From: Bacillota bacterium
GTDB lineage: Bacteria > Bacillota > Clostridia > Tissierellales > Peptoniphilaceae
NCBI GenBank assembly: GCA_023393715.1
Contig: JAEXCD010000035.1
Coordinates: forward strand, 1 to 22,612
Direction: 5' to 3'
DNA: 22,612 nucleotides
The stretch's first letter is position 1; each line of letters opens with the position of its first letter. This document shows positions 1 to 8,852 of this stretch, piece after piece. Below the pieces are notes generated by a model that saw only the letters and a program-made list of their open reading frames with translations, made no database searches and was not told where the DNA came from. The translations under genes were made by a program, and so were the position numbers.

Positions 1-2
1 TT

Positions 3-515
3 CGGTATGCAGAGGATCTGACCTATTACGCAAAGGGCATGGAGCAGGTGACGGCGAGCGCGCTGATTTCGCGGCTGATGCAGATCTATCCTGCGCTTCT
101 GTACGGTGCGTCGCTGATGATGACGGCGGTCAATACGCTTTTGGCGCGGCGCGTGCTGGCTCAGATGCGGCCGGAGCTGGGTCGGGCTGCGCTGGCGGAT
201 TTTTGTCTCCCCCGAAAAGCGGGGTACGTCATGGCGGCGGTGACGGTAGCGCTGTTTCTTGCAAAGTCCGCGCAGATTCCGGGCGGCGAGATACTCAGCA
301 TGAACAGCAACATTATGTGCATCGCGATTTTGCTGCTGAACGGAATTGCGACGTTTCTGGCGTTTTTGCGGCCAAGCGTGCCGCCGGCGCTGCGGGGCCT
401 GTTGGTGGCGCTCATCCTGATCTTTCTGGATGCGTGGTATATCTTTGTGCTCTTTGGCGGTGCGGATATCTTCCTCGGACTTCGTTCGAGAACATGGCGC
501 GGGAAGGGAGTTTGA
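3..515 (+). CDS. DUF2232/YybS-like membrane protein, C-terminal part (5' end outside window)
   Basis: The frame is open from the first bases of the window, so this is the C-terminal part of a longer gene; an in-frame ATG at 39 is probably internal. The visible 170 residues are strongly hydrophobic, with about four membrane segments: one around the LLYGASLMM stretch, one around GYVMAAVTVALFLA, one around IMCIAILLLNGIATFLAFL, and a final one ending in YIFVLFGGADIFLGLR. A polytopic protein ending directly upstream of gdpP-rplI-dnaB matches the YybS (DUF2232) gene of the Bacillus yybS-gdpP-rplI cluster. The family has no firmly established function; a transport-like role is only inferred. The stop codon lies one base before the proposed gdpP start, which indicates co-transcription. 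The assignment rests on topology and neighbourhood, because no short diagnostic motif is visible. Confidence 0.7.
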   Translation, partial: RYAEDLTYYAKGMEQVTASALISRLMQIYPALLYGASLMMTAVNTLLARRVLAQMRPELGRAALADFCLPRKAGYVMAAVTVALFLAKSAQIPGGEILSMNSNIMCIAILLLNGIATFLAFLRPSVPPALRGLLVALILIFLDAWYIFVLFGGADIFLGLRSRTWRGKGV

Positions 516-516
516 G

Positions 517-2538
517 GTGTTGAATCGGGAGAAAATGGATCGAAATCGAAGCGAAGAGCAGCACACGGAATATCTCTTTGTCCTCGTCTTAAATGCGTTG
601 ATGAGTGTGGCGCTGTTTTTCCTGCACCCGGTCTTCGGCGTGCTCGGCGTCGTCGCAACGGGCGTCTGTGTTTATCTCGTTTGGATGAGCGGCAAGGAAA
701 ATGAGTCGAGAATCAAAAACGCCATTGAAAATCTCAACGAGGATTTTGATGAAGTAACAAAAAATGCGGTCTTTGGCATGCCGTTCCCGATGGCGGTATT
801 GAATGGGGAGGGCAATTTTCTGTGGTATAACTCGAACTTCAAGAAACTGTTTTATATCGAGCAGACGAGGCTGGGAAAGAATTACCGCGAGTTTTTTCCC
901 AACGTCGGCTTAAAGACGCTCAGGGAAAAGGCGGGCGAACCGTTTCGCATCGAGCAGGATCAAAGCGCCTATCTTTTCTATCACAACAGCACGGAGAGCG
1001 AGGGGCGCGAGCCGCTGATTTTGCTTTACGGCATCGACAATACGGAAAATGAGGCGGTTCGACAGGCGTGGTTTGACCAGCAGCCAGTCGTCGGAACGAT
1101 CTATCTCGATAACTACGACGATGTGCGCTCGAAAACGGCGGAGGCGGATCGCCCGATTCTCTTTGCGGAAATCGACCGGGAGCTCAATGCCTGCGTGGCG
1201 AGGTACGGTGCATTTTTGTTGAAGTATGAAATGGATCGCTATCTGATGCTGATGGAACGCGCGATGTTCGAAAAGGCGCAAAAGGAAAAGTTCCGCCTGT
1301 TTGATCCGATTCGAGATGTTCGGCGGGGGAATGAAATGACGCCGACTCTGTCCGTCGGCTTCGCACAGGGCGAGCGGACGCCCGAGGAGCTGCTGCGCGA
1401 TTCACGTTCGGCGGTCGATATCGCGCTGTCGCGCGGCGGAGATCAGATCGTGATCAAGGACGGAGAGAATCTCAGCTTTTTCGGGGGGAAGACGCAGGCG
1501 ACGGAGCGGCACACGAAGGTAAAGGCGCGCGTGACCGCGCATGCAATCGGTCAGATGATCCGCGAGGCGAGCGAGGTTTTCGTCATGGGACACGCCAATC
1601 CCGACATGGATTCGTTTGGCTCGTGTCTCGGGATGCTCTGTCTCGTGCAGACCTATGACGCAACGGTGCACATCGTGCTCGACGAGGTGACGCCGGCGAT
1701 CGATAACTTATACAACAAAGCGGTGTCGGAGCTTCCGGGATTGGGATCGCTCATTCTCTCGCCGCAGGAGGCGGCGGAGCAGGTACAGCCGACCTCGCTG
1801 GTCATCGTTCTTGATAACCATCGGCACTACTCGACGGCTGCACCGGCACTTTTGGACGTCGGAGCGCGCGTCGTCGTCGTGGATCACCACCGGCGCGGGC
1901 GCGATGCGATCGCACATGCGGCGATCTCGTATATCGAGCCGTACGCGTCCAGCGCCTCAGAGCTGGTCACCGAGCTGTTGACCTATACGGACGAAAACAT
2001 CAAGCTGCCCGTAGTGGTTGCGGAAGGACTGCTGGCAGGCATTACGGTGGATACGAAAAATTTCTTTTATCAGACCGGCGTGCGGACCTTTGAGGCGGCC
2101 GCTCTTTTGAAGCGGCACGGGGCAAACTCGGTCGAGGTCAAGCAGCTGTTCAAGGACGAGTTTGAATTGATTCGCTGTCGCTCCGAGGTAATCAGCGGAG
2201 CGACGGAGTTTGCACACCACACGATCATCGGGCGCTTCGAACGCGAGCGCGAGGGATCGACGCTGATCGCCTCTCAGGCGGCGGATGATCTGCTTAACAT
2301 TCGAGGCATTGACGCCTCGTTTGTGCTGACGCGCATAAACGGGAAATCCCATATTTCGGCGCGCAGTCTGGGTGACGTGTCGGTGCAGCTGATCATGGAG
2401 CGCATCGGCGGCGGCGGACACCTCACGGCGGCGGCGACGCAGCTGGCGATGCCGATTGATCTGGCGGAGCAACAGCTCAAAAAAGCGATCTTGGAATATT
2501 TTGAGGAGGAACAAAGAGATGAAGGTCATTCTGATTGA
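517..2538 (+). CDS. gdpP: GdpP-type cyclic-di-AMP phosphodiesterase
   Basis: This membrane-anchored enzyme of the GdpP/YybT family hydrolyses c-di-AMP to pApA and so influences potassium balance, osmotic control and cell-wall stress. It has 673 residues, close to the usual ~660. Two membrane helices lie at about 19-36 and 38-56, followed by a PAS-like region (~80-170). A degenerate GGDEF domain (~185-315) keeps only SRGGDQ. The DHH/DHHA1 phosphodiesterase occupies ~340-665. The catalytic metal ligands are present: HANPDMDS (359-366), D433, VDHH (455-458), D512 and GGGGH (631-635). I chose GTG 517, which has GGGAAGGGAG six bases upstream; TTG 520 and ATG 535 are alternatives, and ATG 535 has poor spacing. 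The gene starts one base after the DUF2232 stop and overlaps rplI by 20 bases. Identity is secure; the exact start is not. Confidence 0.95.
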   Translation: MLNREKMDRNRSEEQHTEYLFVLVLNALMSVALFFLHPVFGVLGVVATGVCVYLVWMSGKENESRIKNAIENLNEDFDEVTKNAVFGMPFPMAVLNGEGNFLWYNSNFKKLFYIEQTRLGKNYREFFPNVGLKTLREKAGEPFRIEQDQSAYLFYHNSTESEGREPLILLYGIDNTENEAVRQAWFDQQPVVGTIYLDNYDDVRSKTAEADRPILFAEIDRELNACVARYGAFLLKYEMDRYLMLMERAMFEKAQKEKFRLFDPIRDVRRGNEMTPTLSVGFAQGERTPEELLRDSRSAVDIALSRGGDQIVIKDGENLSFFGGKTQATERHTKVKARVTAHAIGQMIREASEVFVMGHANPDMDSFGSCLGMLCLVQTYDATVHIVLDEVTPAIDNLYNKAVSELPGLGSLILSPQEAAEQVQPTSLVIVLDNHRHYSTAAPALLDVGARVVVVDHHRRGRDAIAHAAISYIEPYASSASELVTELLTYTDENIKLPVVVAEGLLAGITVDTKNFFYQTGVRTFEAAALLKRHGANSVEVKQLFKDEFELIRCRSEVISGATEFAHHTIIGRFEREREGSTLIASQAADDLLNIRGIDASFVLTRINGKSHISARSLGDVSVQLIMERIGGGGHLTAAATQLAMPIDLAEQQLKKAILEYFEEEQRDEGHSD

Positions 2539-2965
2539 GGATGTAAAAGGCATCGGCAAGGCGGGCGAACTGGTCAACGCAAAGCCGGGATACTTTCATA
2601 ATTTTCTGGAGAAAAACAAACTGGCGATTGAGGCGACGCCAAAGGCGATGGCGCGTTGGGAGCAGGAGCAAAAGCAAAAGGCGGCCCTGGAGGCGGAGGC
2701 ACGCGCCAAGGCGCAGAAGCTTGCGGAGCAGCTGGAAGGACTTACGCTGACGATTCGCACGAAGTGCGGCAGCGGCGGCCGTCTGTTCGGCTCGATTACC
2801 TCTCAGGATATCGTCAAGGCGCTGGAGGCGGAAACCGGTGCGGTAATCGATAAGAAAAAGGTCGAAATGAAGGATTCGATTCGCATGATCGGAACCCATC
2901 ACGTCGGCATCCGCGTTTATCCGGAAATGCTTGCAGATTTAGAGGTGAAGGTCGAAGAGGAGTAA
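2519..2965 (+). CDS. rplI: 50S ribosomal protein bL9
   Basis: bL9 is a 23S rRNA-binding protein of the large subunit that helps maintain reading frame. It has 148 residues, the normal length. The N-terminal domain carries the family signature GKAGELVNAKPGYFHNFL (13-30). A long charged helix rich in Lys, Glu, Gln and Ala (about 41-75) links it to the C-terminal rRNA-binding domain, which contains GSGGRLFGSIT. The start is fixed by GAGGAGGA at 2503-2510, eight bases before ATG 2519. The gene begins inside the last codons of gdpP (20-base overlap), and dnaB starts three bases after its stop, so translation of the three genes is probably coupled. Alanine codons here are mostly GCG (12 GCG, 2 GCC, 3 GCA), a useful reference for the core genes of this genome. 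Confidence 0.98.
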   Translation: MKVILIEDVKGIGKAGELVNAKPGYFHNFLEKNKLAIEATPKAMARWEQEQKQKAALEAEARAKAQKLAEQLEGLTLTIRTKCGSGGRLFGSITSQDIVKALEAETGAVIDKKKVEMKDSIRMIGTHHVGIRVYPEMLADLEVKVEEE

Positions 2966-2968
2966 AAT

Positions 2969-4327
2969 ATGTCCGAACGATTGTCAAGTCAACCTGCCAA
3001 TGAGCGTGCGGAACGAGCCGTTTTAGGCTGTGTTTTTCTGGAAAACAGCTCGTTTCATCTCATTTCCGAGCAGCTTCACGAAGAGGATTTCTATTTTCCC
3101 AAAAACAGGCTCGTCTATGCTGCGATGTTGGCGCTTTCGGCACAGGCAAAGCCGATTGATTACCAGACAATAGAGGAACAGCTTCGAAAGGACGATACCT
3201 TTGACAAGGTGGGGGGAACGGATTACCTGCTCGAAATCAACGAAGGCGCTTTTTACCGGGCGAATTTACCCAGCTACATCGAGATCGTCAAGGAAAAGGC
3301 AGCGCTTCGCGCACTGAACATTCTGGGCAACGACCTCTGTCAGAGAGCGAGCATCGGCTCGGAAAGCTCCGCGGCGATTCTGGAGGCGGCGGAGCAAACG
3401 CTTATGCAGATCAACAACCACCAGATTAACGGGGGATTGGTCGCCATCCGGCAAACCGTCGGCGAAACGCTGGCCCGCATCTCGGAGCGAAGCCTCAGCG
3501 AGGGGCAGCTGACGGGGCTTTCGACGGGCTTTCGCGCATTGGATGAGCAGCTTTCCGGTTTTCAGAAATCGGATTTGATCCTGCTCGCCGCGCGCCCCTC
3601 GATGGGCAAGACGGCCCTCGGCGTCAACATGGGCTTCAACGTTGCCCGATCCCGGGACGAAAACGGAGAATTTTCGCATCGCGTTGCTATTTTTTCACTG
3701 GAAATGAGCAAGGTACAGCTGACGCAGCGCCTTTTGGCAATGGCTTCGGGCATCAATCTGCAGAAGATCATCTCCGGCAATATCGAGGATTGGGATCAGC
3801 TTTTGGCGAGCGCCGAGCTGCTGAACCAGCTGCCCCTGTATATCGATGACACCTCCTCGATTTCGATTCAGGAGCTTCGCGCGAAGTGCCGACGCATGAA
3901 GATGGAGGGCGGTCTGGACATGGTCGTCATCGATTATCTTCAGCTGATGACGGTCGACGACGTGCGGCGCAGCGAGAACCGTCAGCAGGAAATTTCGACG
4001 ATTTCGCGGGGGCTCAAGGCTCTGGCCAAGGAAATGGACTGTCCGGTGCTGGCGCTTTCCCAGCTGTCGCGAAAGACGGAATCGCGCGGCGATGCACGTC
4101 CGATCATGAGCGATATGCGCGAATCCGGCGCCATTGAACAGGACGCGGATGTCGTCATGCTCCTGTACCGCGAGGACTATTACGATGCAGAGACGGAGCA
4201 GCAGAATCTGACGGAGGTCAACATCGCCAAGCATCGAAACGGACCGACCGGTATGGTAAAGCTGTACTTTATCAAAGAGCTGACGAAATTTGGGGATGTG
4301 AGCTATGCGGATGACCCGCAGTATTGA
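2969..4327 (+). CDS. dnaB: Replicative DNA helicase DnaB
   Basis: This is the hexameric 5'-3' helicase that unwinds DNA at the replication fork (called DnaC in Bacillus subtilis). It has 452 residues, typical for the family. The N-terminal domain (about 8-110) begins with the usual PANERAERAVLG. The RecA-like motor contains Walker A ARPSMGKT (208-215), FSLEM with catalytic E245, Walker B VVIDYLQLM (319-327), the sensor-like LALSQLSR (361-368), the SDMRESGAIEQDAD segment (381-394) and KHRNGP with the arginine-finger region (421-426). No intein or insertion interrupts the motor. AGAGGAG lies at 2956-2962 before ATG 2969. A DnaD-domain protein and a DnaI/DnaC-like loader follow two genes later, so this run carries much of the helicase-loading machinery. 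Confidence 0.98.
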   Translation: MSERLSSQPANERAERAVLGCVFLENSSFHLISEQLHEEDFYFPKNRLVYAAMLALSAQAKPIDYQTIEEQLRKDDTFDKVGGTDYLLEINEGAFYRANLPSYIEIVKEKAALRALNILGNDLCQRASIGSESSAAILEAAEQTLMQINNHQINGGLVAIRQTVGETLARISERSLSEGQLTGLSTGFRALDEQLSGFQKSDLILLAARPSMGKTALGVNMGFNVARSRDENGEFSHRVAIFSLEMSKVQLTQRLLAMASGINLQKIISGNIEDWDQLLASAELLNQLPLYIDDTSSISIQELRAKCRRMKMEGGLDMVVIDYLQLMTVDDVRRSENRQQEISTISRGLKALAKEMDCPVLALSQLSRKTESRGDARPIMSDMRESGAIEQDADVVMLLYREDYYDAETEQQNLTEVNIAKHRNGPTGMVKLYFIKELTKFGDVSYADDPQY

Positions 4328-4898
4328 GCTGACGAGGCCGGATTATGACGTCCGATTGCGGCCCTTATCCGAACGGGATGAGCTGTTCATCCAGCACTGG
4401 ACGGAAAATGCCTCCCCCCTTTTGTCCGGGTATAACTACGGCAATATGACGCTCGCCGAGCGAAGGGCCTGGCTGAAATCGAAGCAGCGAATGCACAGGC
4501 GCTACTTTGCGGTCGATATCCCGGAGCGTCCGCTCATCGGCTACATCGGCGCAAAGGACATCAACCCATTGTCGCGAACGGCGATGCTCGGGATCGTATT
4601 TGATCCCGCCTTCCAGTCGCAGGGCTACGGGACGCAGGCGCTCGACCTGTTTCTGTCGTACTATTTCGATGAATGGGGAATGAGCGCGCTTGAGCTGGAC
4701 GTCAATCAATTCAACGACCGCGCGCTGGCGCTGTATCGCCGGGCCGGCTTTGAATTTGTCCGCGAGCTGACGGAGCGTTTCGAAAATCAGGACATCGATT
4801 TTGACGACCCCAAGCTTCGCCCGTTCCGCTCCTGCTTTGTACAGCACGGCGGGGTTTTGTATGCCAAAATCTGGCGAATGAGGAAGGAGCAGCGATGA
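4305..4898 (+). CDS. GNAT-family N-acetyltransferase, substrate unknown
   Basis: This is a 197-residue GCN5-related acetyltransferase of the RimJ/RimL-like type, which transfers an acetyl group from acetyl-CoA. Motif A, the acetyl-CoA pyrophosphate loop, reads QSQGYGT (104-110) and follows a beta-strand segment, AMLGIVFDP. The motif-B region ends in the common NDRALALYRRAGF (137-149). The start is ATG 4305 with GGGGAT about seven bases upstream; ATG 4311 is also possible. The gene overlaps the end of dnaB by 23 bases and the start of the DnaD-like gene by four (ATGA), so it is embedded in the replication gene run. Its substrate cannot be read from the sequence. Proteins of this class modify ribosomal proteins, tRNA, antibiotics or small amines, and the location may reflect gene packing rather than a replication role. 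Confidence 0.85.
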   Translation: MRMTRSIELTRPDYDVRLRPLSERDELFIQHWTENASPLLSGYNYGNMTLAERRAWLKSKQRMHRRYFAVDIPERPLIGYIGAKDINPLSRTAMLGIVFDPAFQSQGYGTQALDLFLSYYFDEWGMSALELDVNQFNDRALALYRRAGFEFVRELTERFENQDIDFDDPKLRPFRSCFVQHGGVLYAKIWRMRKEQR

Positions 4899-5764
4899 AA
4901 TTACGTTTTGATCTGTCGCAAACGGATTTTCGAACGACGCCGCTCGAAAATATTTTTTTAGACACGTACCTGCCCTCGGCGTCCGGAACCGCGCTTCGTG
5001 TTTACCTGTACGGATGGCGGCATTGCTATCATCAGGAGGAAGCGGGCATGGAGGTCGCGCAGCTCGCAAGGGAGCTGTCGCTGTCTCCGGAGGAGGTCGA
5101 TGAGGCACTTCGTTTTTGGGAGAATGAGGGACTGATCACAGAGCATGCGGAAGAAGAGGAGCGCATTGTGTCCTTTCGCAGTCTTCTGCTCCTGTGGGCG
5201 GGTTGCTATGAGCCGTCGGCCTTTAACGCGTATGAATCGAATACCGGGACAGACGCGCATTCAGCGGGCGCGGTGCCGCCGCCGCTTTTGACGCCACTGT
5301 CGGCGACGGAGGCGCAGCGCGAAGCGGTGGCCCGGAAAAAAATGTTTCTGAATTTGGAAAACTTTTTATCCGAAGGCGGGATGTATGCCGTCCGGTTCAA
5401 GGAAAATGAAATTCGGCAGTTTCACGATTTTCTGGATCGGTACGGTCTGCGGCCGGAGTTTTTGGAATATGCATACCGTCGGGCCTGTTCCATGGAGTCC
5501 GTGAAAACCAAGGGGCCGTCTTATATTTTGGGCACCATTGAAAATTGGCTGCGCTACGGGCAGATTGCCGATGAGCAGCAGCTGGATGCGTTTTTGGAGA
5601 AGGCGGAGAAGACGCCGCAGCGCGCTTCGGGGCGTGCCAAAAAAAAGGCGCAGATGGCCAAAGCCGATAATCGCATGACGAAGGAAGAACGGAAGCAGTG
5701 GATTGAAGAAAAATTAGAGCGATCCCGTCAGCGAAGCCTGAGAGGAGACCACCGGGATGAGTGA
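4895..5764 (+). CDS. DnaD-domain replication initiation protein
   Basis: This 289-residue protein has the layout of DnaD/DnaB-type primosome proteins of Gram-positive bacteria, which remodel DNA at the origin or at restart sites before the helicase is loaded. The N-terminal part (about 15-100) resembles a winged helix, with the helix-turn segment ELSLSPEEVDEALRFWENEG. A Ser/Pro/Thr-rich linker (about 113-140) follows. The C-terminal DnaD domain (about 150-222) ends in the diagnostic motif PSYILGTIENWL (208-219), the family's YxxI-x-I-x-W-type signature. The tail is rich in Lys and Arg (about 235-289). AGGAAGGAG precedes ATG 4895, and the start overlaps the acetyltransferase stop by four bases. 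The next gene, an AAA+ loader, overlaps the end by eight bases, supporting a joint role. The exact family member (DnaD or DnaB-like) is uncertain. Confidence 0.88.
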   Translation: MKLRFDLSQTDFRTTPLENIFLDTYLPSASGTALRVYLYGWRHCYHQEEAGMEVAQLARELSLSPEEVDEALRFWENEGLITEHAEEEERIVSFRSLLLLWAGCYEPSAFNAYESNTGTDAHSAGAVPPPLLTPLSATEAQREAVARKKMFLNLENFLSEGGMYAVRFKENEIRQFHDFLDRYGLRPEFLEYAYRRACSMESVKTKGPSYILGTIENWLRYGQIADEQQLDAFLEKAEKTPQRASGRAKKKAQMAKADNRMTKEERKQWIEEKLERSRQRSLRGDHRDE

Positions 5765-6719
5765 ACGGCGCAAGGTGAATGAAATCTTAGCGGATCGGAG
5801 GAGGCGTGCCGAGCTGCGGCGCGATCAGCGCGTGCAGCAGCTGTGCCGGCAGGTTCCCGAATTTGACGAGCTGGAAAAGCAGCGAAGGGATGCGGGCCGG
5901 GAGTTGGTGCGCGTGACGCTGGAGCGGGGCGATGTCGCCGCGATTCGCGAACGGCTCCGACAGATTCAGCTGCGGCGGGAACGCATTTTGGCGGAGCGGG
6001 GGATTGAGCCCTCCTTTTTTGAGCCGGACTATACGTGTCCGCTCTGCGGGGATACGGGCTTTGTCGACGGAAAGAGCTGCAGCTGCCGCAGGCAGCTGCA
6101 AATCGAACGGAATGTCGACATGAGCTCCGTTCGCGGGCTGCTCGACGAGCAAAACTTTGAGCGCTTTGATTTGGGGCTTTTCCGGCGGGATCGCCAGCCC
6201 GGTGAAAGCGTCAGCCCTTATGAAAATATGCAGGAGCTGGTTCGGCTGATGCGCGATGAATATGTGGCCTTTTTCGGAAGTAAATCGCCCAACATTTTTC
6301 TGTTCGGGCCGACGGGCGTTGGGAAAACCTATCTCGCCCATTGCGTCGTGAAGGGCGTACTGGACAAGGGCTTCACCGTTCTGTACCAGACCGCGCCGCA
6401 GCTGCTCGATTTCCTCACGGAATACTCGTTTTCCTATCAGGAAAACCGGGAGCAGAGGCGGGAGCGCTATGATTTCTGCTTTCAGGCGGATCTCCTGGTC
6501 ATCGATGACCTCGGTGCGGAATTTACGACGGCCAAGATGTTGTCCGAGCTGTTTGAGCTGCTGAATGCGCGTCTTTTGGCGAAGCGTCCGACGCTGATTT
6601 CCTCGAACGCCCGTCCGGACGAGCTGATTTCACTGTATGACAGCCGTATTGCTTCGCGTATTCAGGGGGAGTATGTCATCTTCGAGCTGTTCGGCTCGGA
6701 TCTGAGACAGCGCCCTTAA
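5757..6719 (+). CDS. DnaI/DnaC-like AAA+ helicase loader ATPase
   Basis: This AAA+ ATPase of the DnaC/DnaI group probably loads the DnaB hexamer onto single-stranded DNA. It has 320 residues. The N-terminal half (1-90) is highly charged and helical. A four-cysteine cluster follows: C94 and C97 (CPLC), then C108 and C110 (CSC), matching the zinc-binding region of DnaI-type loaders. The ATPase core has Walker A GPTGVGKT (184-191), Walker B LLVIDDLG (246-253), sensor-1 TLISSN (279-284) and the arginine-finger region SRIASRI (296-302). AGAGGAG (5741-5747) precedes ATG 5757. Its start overlaps the DnaD-domain gene, and dnaB lies two genes upstream. DnaC-like ATPases also occur in phages and transposons (IstB), but this context favours the chromosomal loader. 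Confidence 0.9.
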   Translation: MSERRKVNEILADRRRRAELRRDQRVQQLCRQVPEFDELEKQRRDAGRELVRVTLERGDVAAIRERLRQIQLRRERILAERGIEPSFFEPDYTCPLCGDTGFVDGKSCSCRRQLQIERNVDMSSVRGLLDEQNFERFDLGLFRRDRQPGESVSPYENMQELVRLMRDEYVAFFGSKSPNIFLFGPTGVGKTYLAHCVVKGVLDKGFTVLYQTAPQLLDFLTEYSFSYQENREQRRERYDFCFQADLLVIDDLGAEFTTAKMLSELFELLNARLLAKRPTLISSNARPDELISLYDSRIASRIQGEYVIFELFGSDLRQRP

Positions 6720-6728
6720 TAGCGGAAG

Positions 6729-6746
6729 CCGATCTTATTCGATCGG
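6729..6746. repeat. Short perfect hairpin between the loader ATPase and nnrE
   Basis: CCGATC and GATCGG flank a six-base loop, giving a 6-bp stem ten bases after the loader stop. No T-run follows on the plus strand, so it is not a convincing terminator. It may be a weak pause or mRNA-end structure, or chance. The rest of the 94-base gap shows only the strong AAAGGAGG site before nnrE and no clear promoter. Confidence 0.3.
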
Positions 6747-6813
6747 ACAAGCAGTCCGGCAGCCCTGTGCCGAATATTAAAGGAGAAGTGCCGGAAACGG
6801 GAAAGGAGGAGCG

Positions 6814-7500
6814 ATGATCACCGTAACCGCGGAACAAATGAAGGCTATTGATCACTACGCCACCGAGGTGCTGGAGATACCGGCCGCAATTTTGATGGAA
6901 AATGCCGCCGTGCGCTGCATTGAGGCGATGGATATTGCACGCCGTCATTCCTTCGGCATTTTTTGCGGCGTCGGCAACAACGGCGGCGACGGACTGGCCA
7001 TCGCGCGCGGGTTAGCCGCGCTGGGGAAAAAGGTTCTCGTTTTTCTCGTAGGCGATCGGACCGCAGCGAGCCGTGAGTTTCAGATGAATTACCGGATTCT
7101 GGAGCGGATGGGCATCCCGCTTCACTGGATGGAAACGCTGGGGGATATCGAGGAGCTGCCGACGAAGCTCGAGCAGGTCAATACGCTCATCGACTGCTTG
7201 TTCGGCACCGGGCTGTCCCGCGAGGTACGGGGAATGCCGGCCGTGGTGATGGAGCAGATCAACCGCTCCCGGATCTATACGATTTCGATCGATATGCCGT
7301 CCGGCGTCGATGCGACGAACGGGGCCATTCACGGAGCATGCGTGGAACCGAATGAAATTATCACGCTGCAGTTTATGAAAAAGGGGCTTGAGCAAAATCC
7401 GTATTTCCATTGTCCGATTCGCGTCGTGCCGATCGGGATTCCGCCGAAGGCGTGGGAAGCGGTTTTAGGAAGCGACAAAGAGAGCGGCTTTCGCATTTGA
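6814..7500 (+). CDS. nnrE: NAD(P)H-hydrate epimerase (YjeF N-terminal domain only)
   Basis: This enzyme interconverts the R and S forms of damaged, hydrated NADH and NADPH so that a dehydratase (NnrD) can repair them. The 228 residues correspond to the YjeF_N Rossmann-like domain: the N-terminal TAEQMKAIDHYATE, the nucleotide loop GVGNNGGDGLAIAR (52-65), IDCLFGTGL (126-134) and SIDMPSGVDATNG (158-170). Bacterial versions are often fused to the NnrD dehydratase domain. Here the protein stops after about 228 residues and no dehydratase is encoded nearby. AAAGGAGG at 6802-6809 sits five bases before ATG 6814. It lies between the replication genes and serS with gaps of about 90 bases on each side, so it may belong to the upstream transcript. 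Family identity is strong; the repair partner must be elsewhere or absent. Confidence 0.92.
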   Translation: MITVTAEQMKAIDHYATEVLEIPAAILMENAAVRCIEAMDIARRHSFGIFCGVGNNGGDGLAIARGLAALGKKVLVFLVGDRTAASREFQMNYRILERMGIPLHWMETLGDIEELPTKLEQVNTLIDCLFGTGLSREVRGMPAVVMEQINRSRIYTISIDMPSGVDATNGAIHGACVEPNEIITLQFMKKGLEQNPYFHCPIRVVPIGIPPKAWEAVLGSDKESGFRI

Positions 7501-7511
7501 AGGGATTTGAA

Positions 7512-7540
7512 TTGCACAAGCGCGCCGAATTGTTTATGAT
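7512..7540 (+). promoter_or_regulatory. Sigma-A-type promoter upstream of serS
   Basis: TTGCAC (7512-7517) and TATGAT (7535-7540) are separated by exactly 17 bases, a good match to the housekeeping consensus. The predicted transcript would start near 7547, leaving a leader of about 40 bases before serS, too short for a T-box riboswitch. Predicted from sequence only. Confidence 0.7.
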
Positions 7541-7585
7541 ATTTCCAAATGACGCAAAAGCATTGCGAGGTGACAGGAGGTCATT

Positions 7586-8851
<1,266 letters not shown>

Positions 8852-8852
8852 T

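Noticed and set aside
430..516. Upstream ATG for gdpP inside the DUF2232 gene
   Set aside because: The extra 29 residues are the overlapping gene read out of frame and do not look like GdpP; a good ribosome binding site supports GTG 517.
6720..6813. Terminator candidate after the loader ATPase
   Set aside because: The CCGATC/GATCGG hairpin has only six pairs and no T-run, so it is listed only as a weak repeat.
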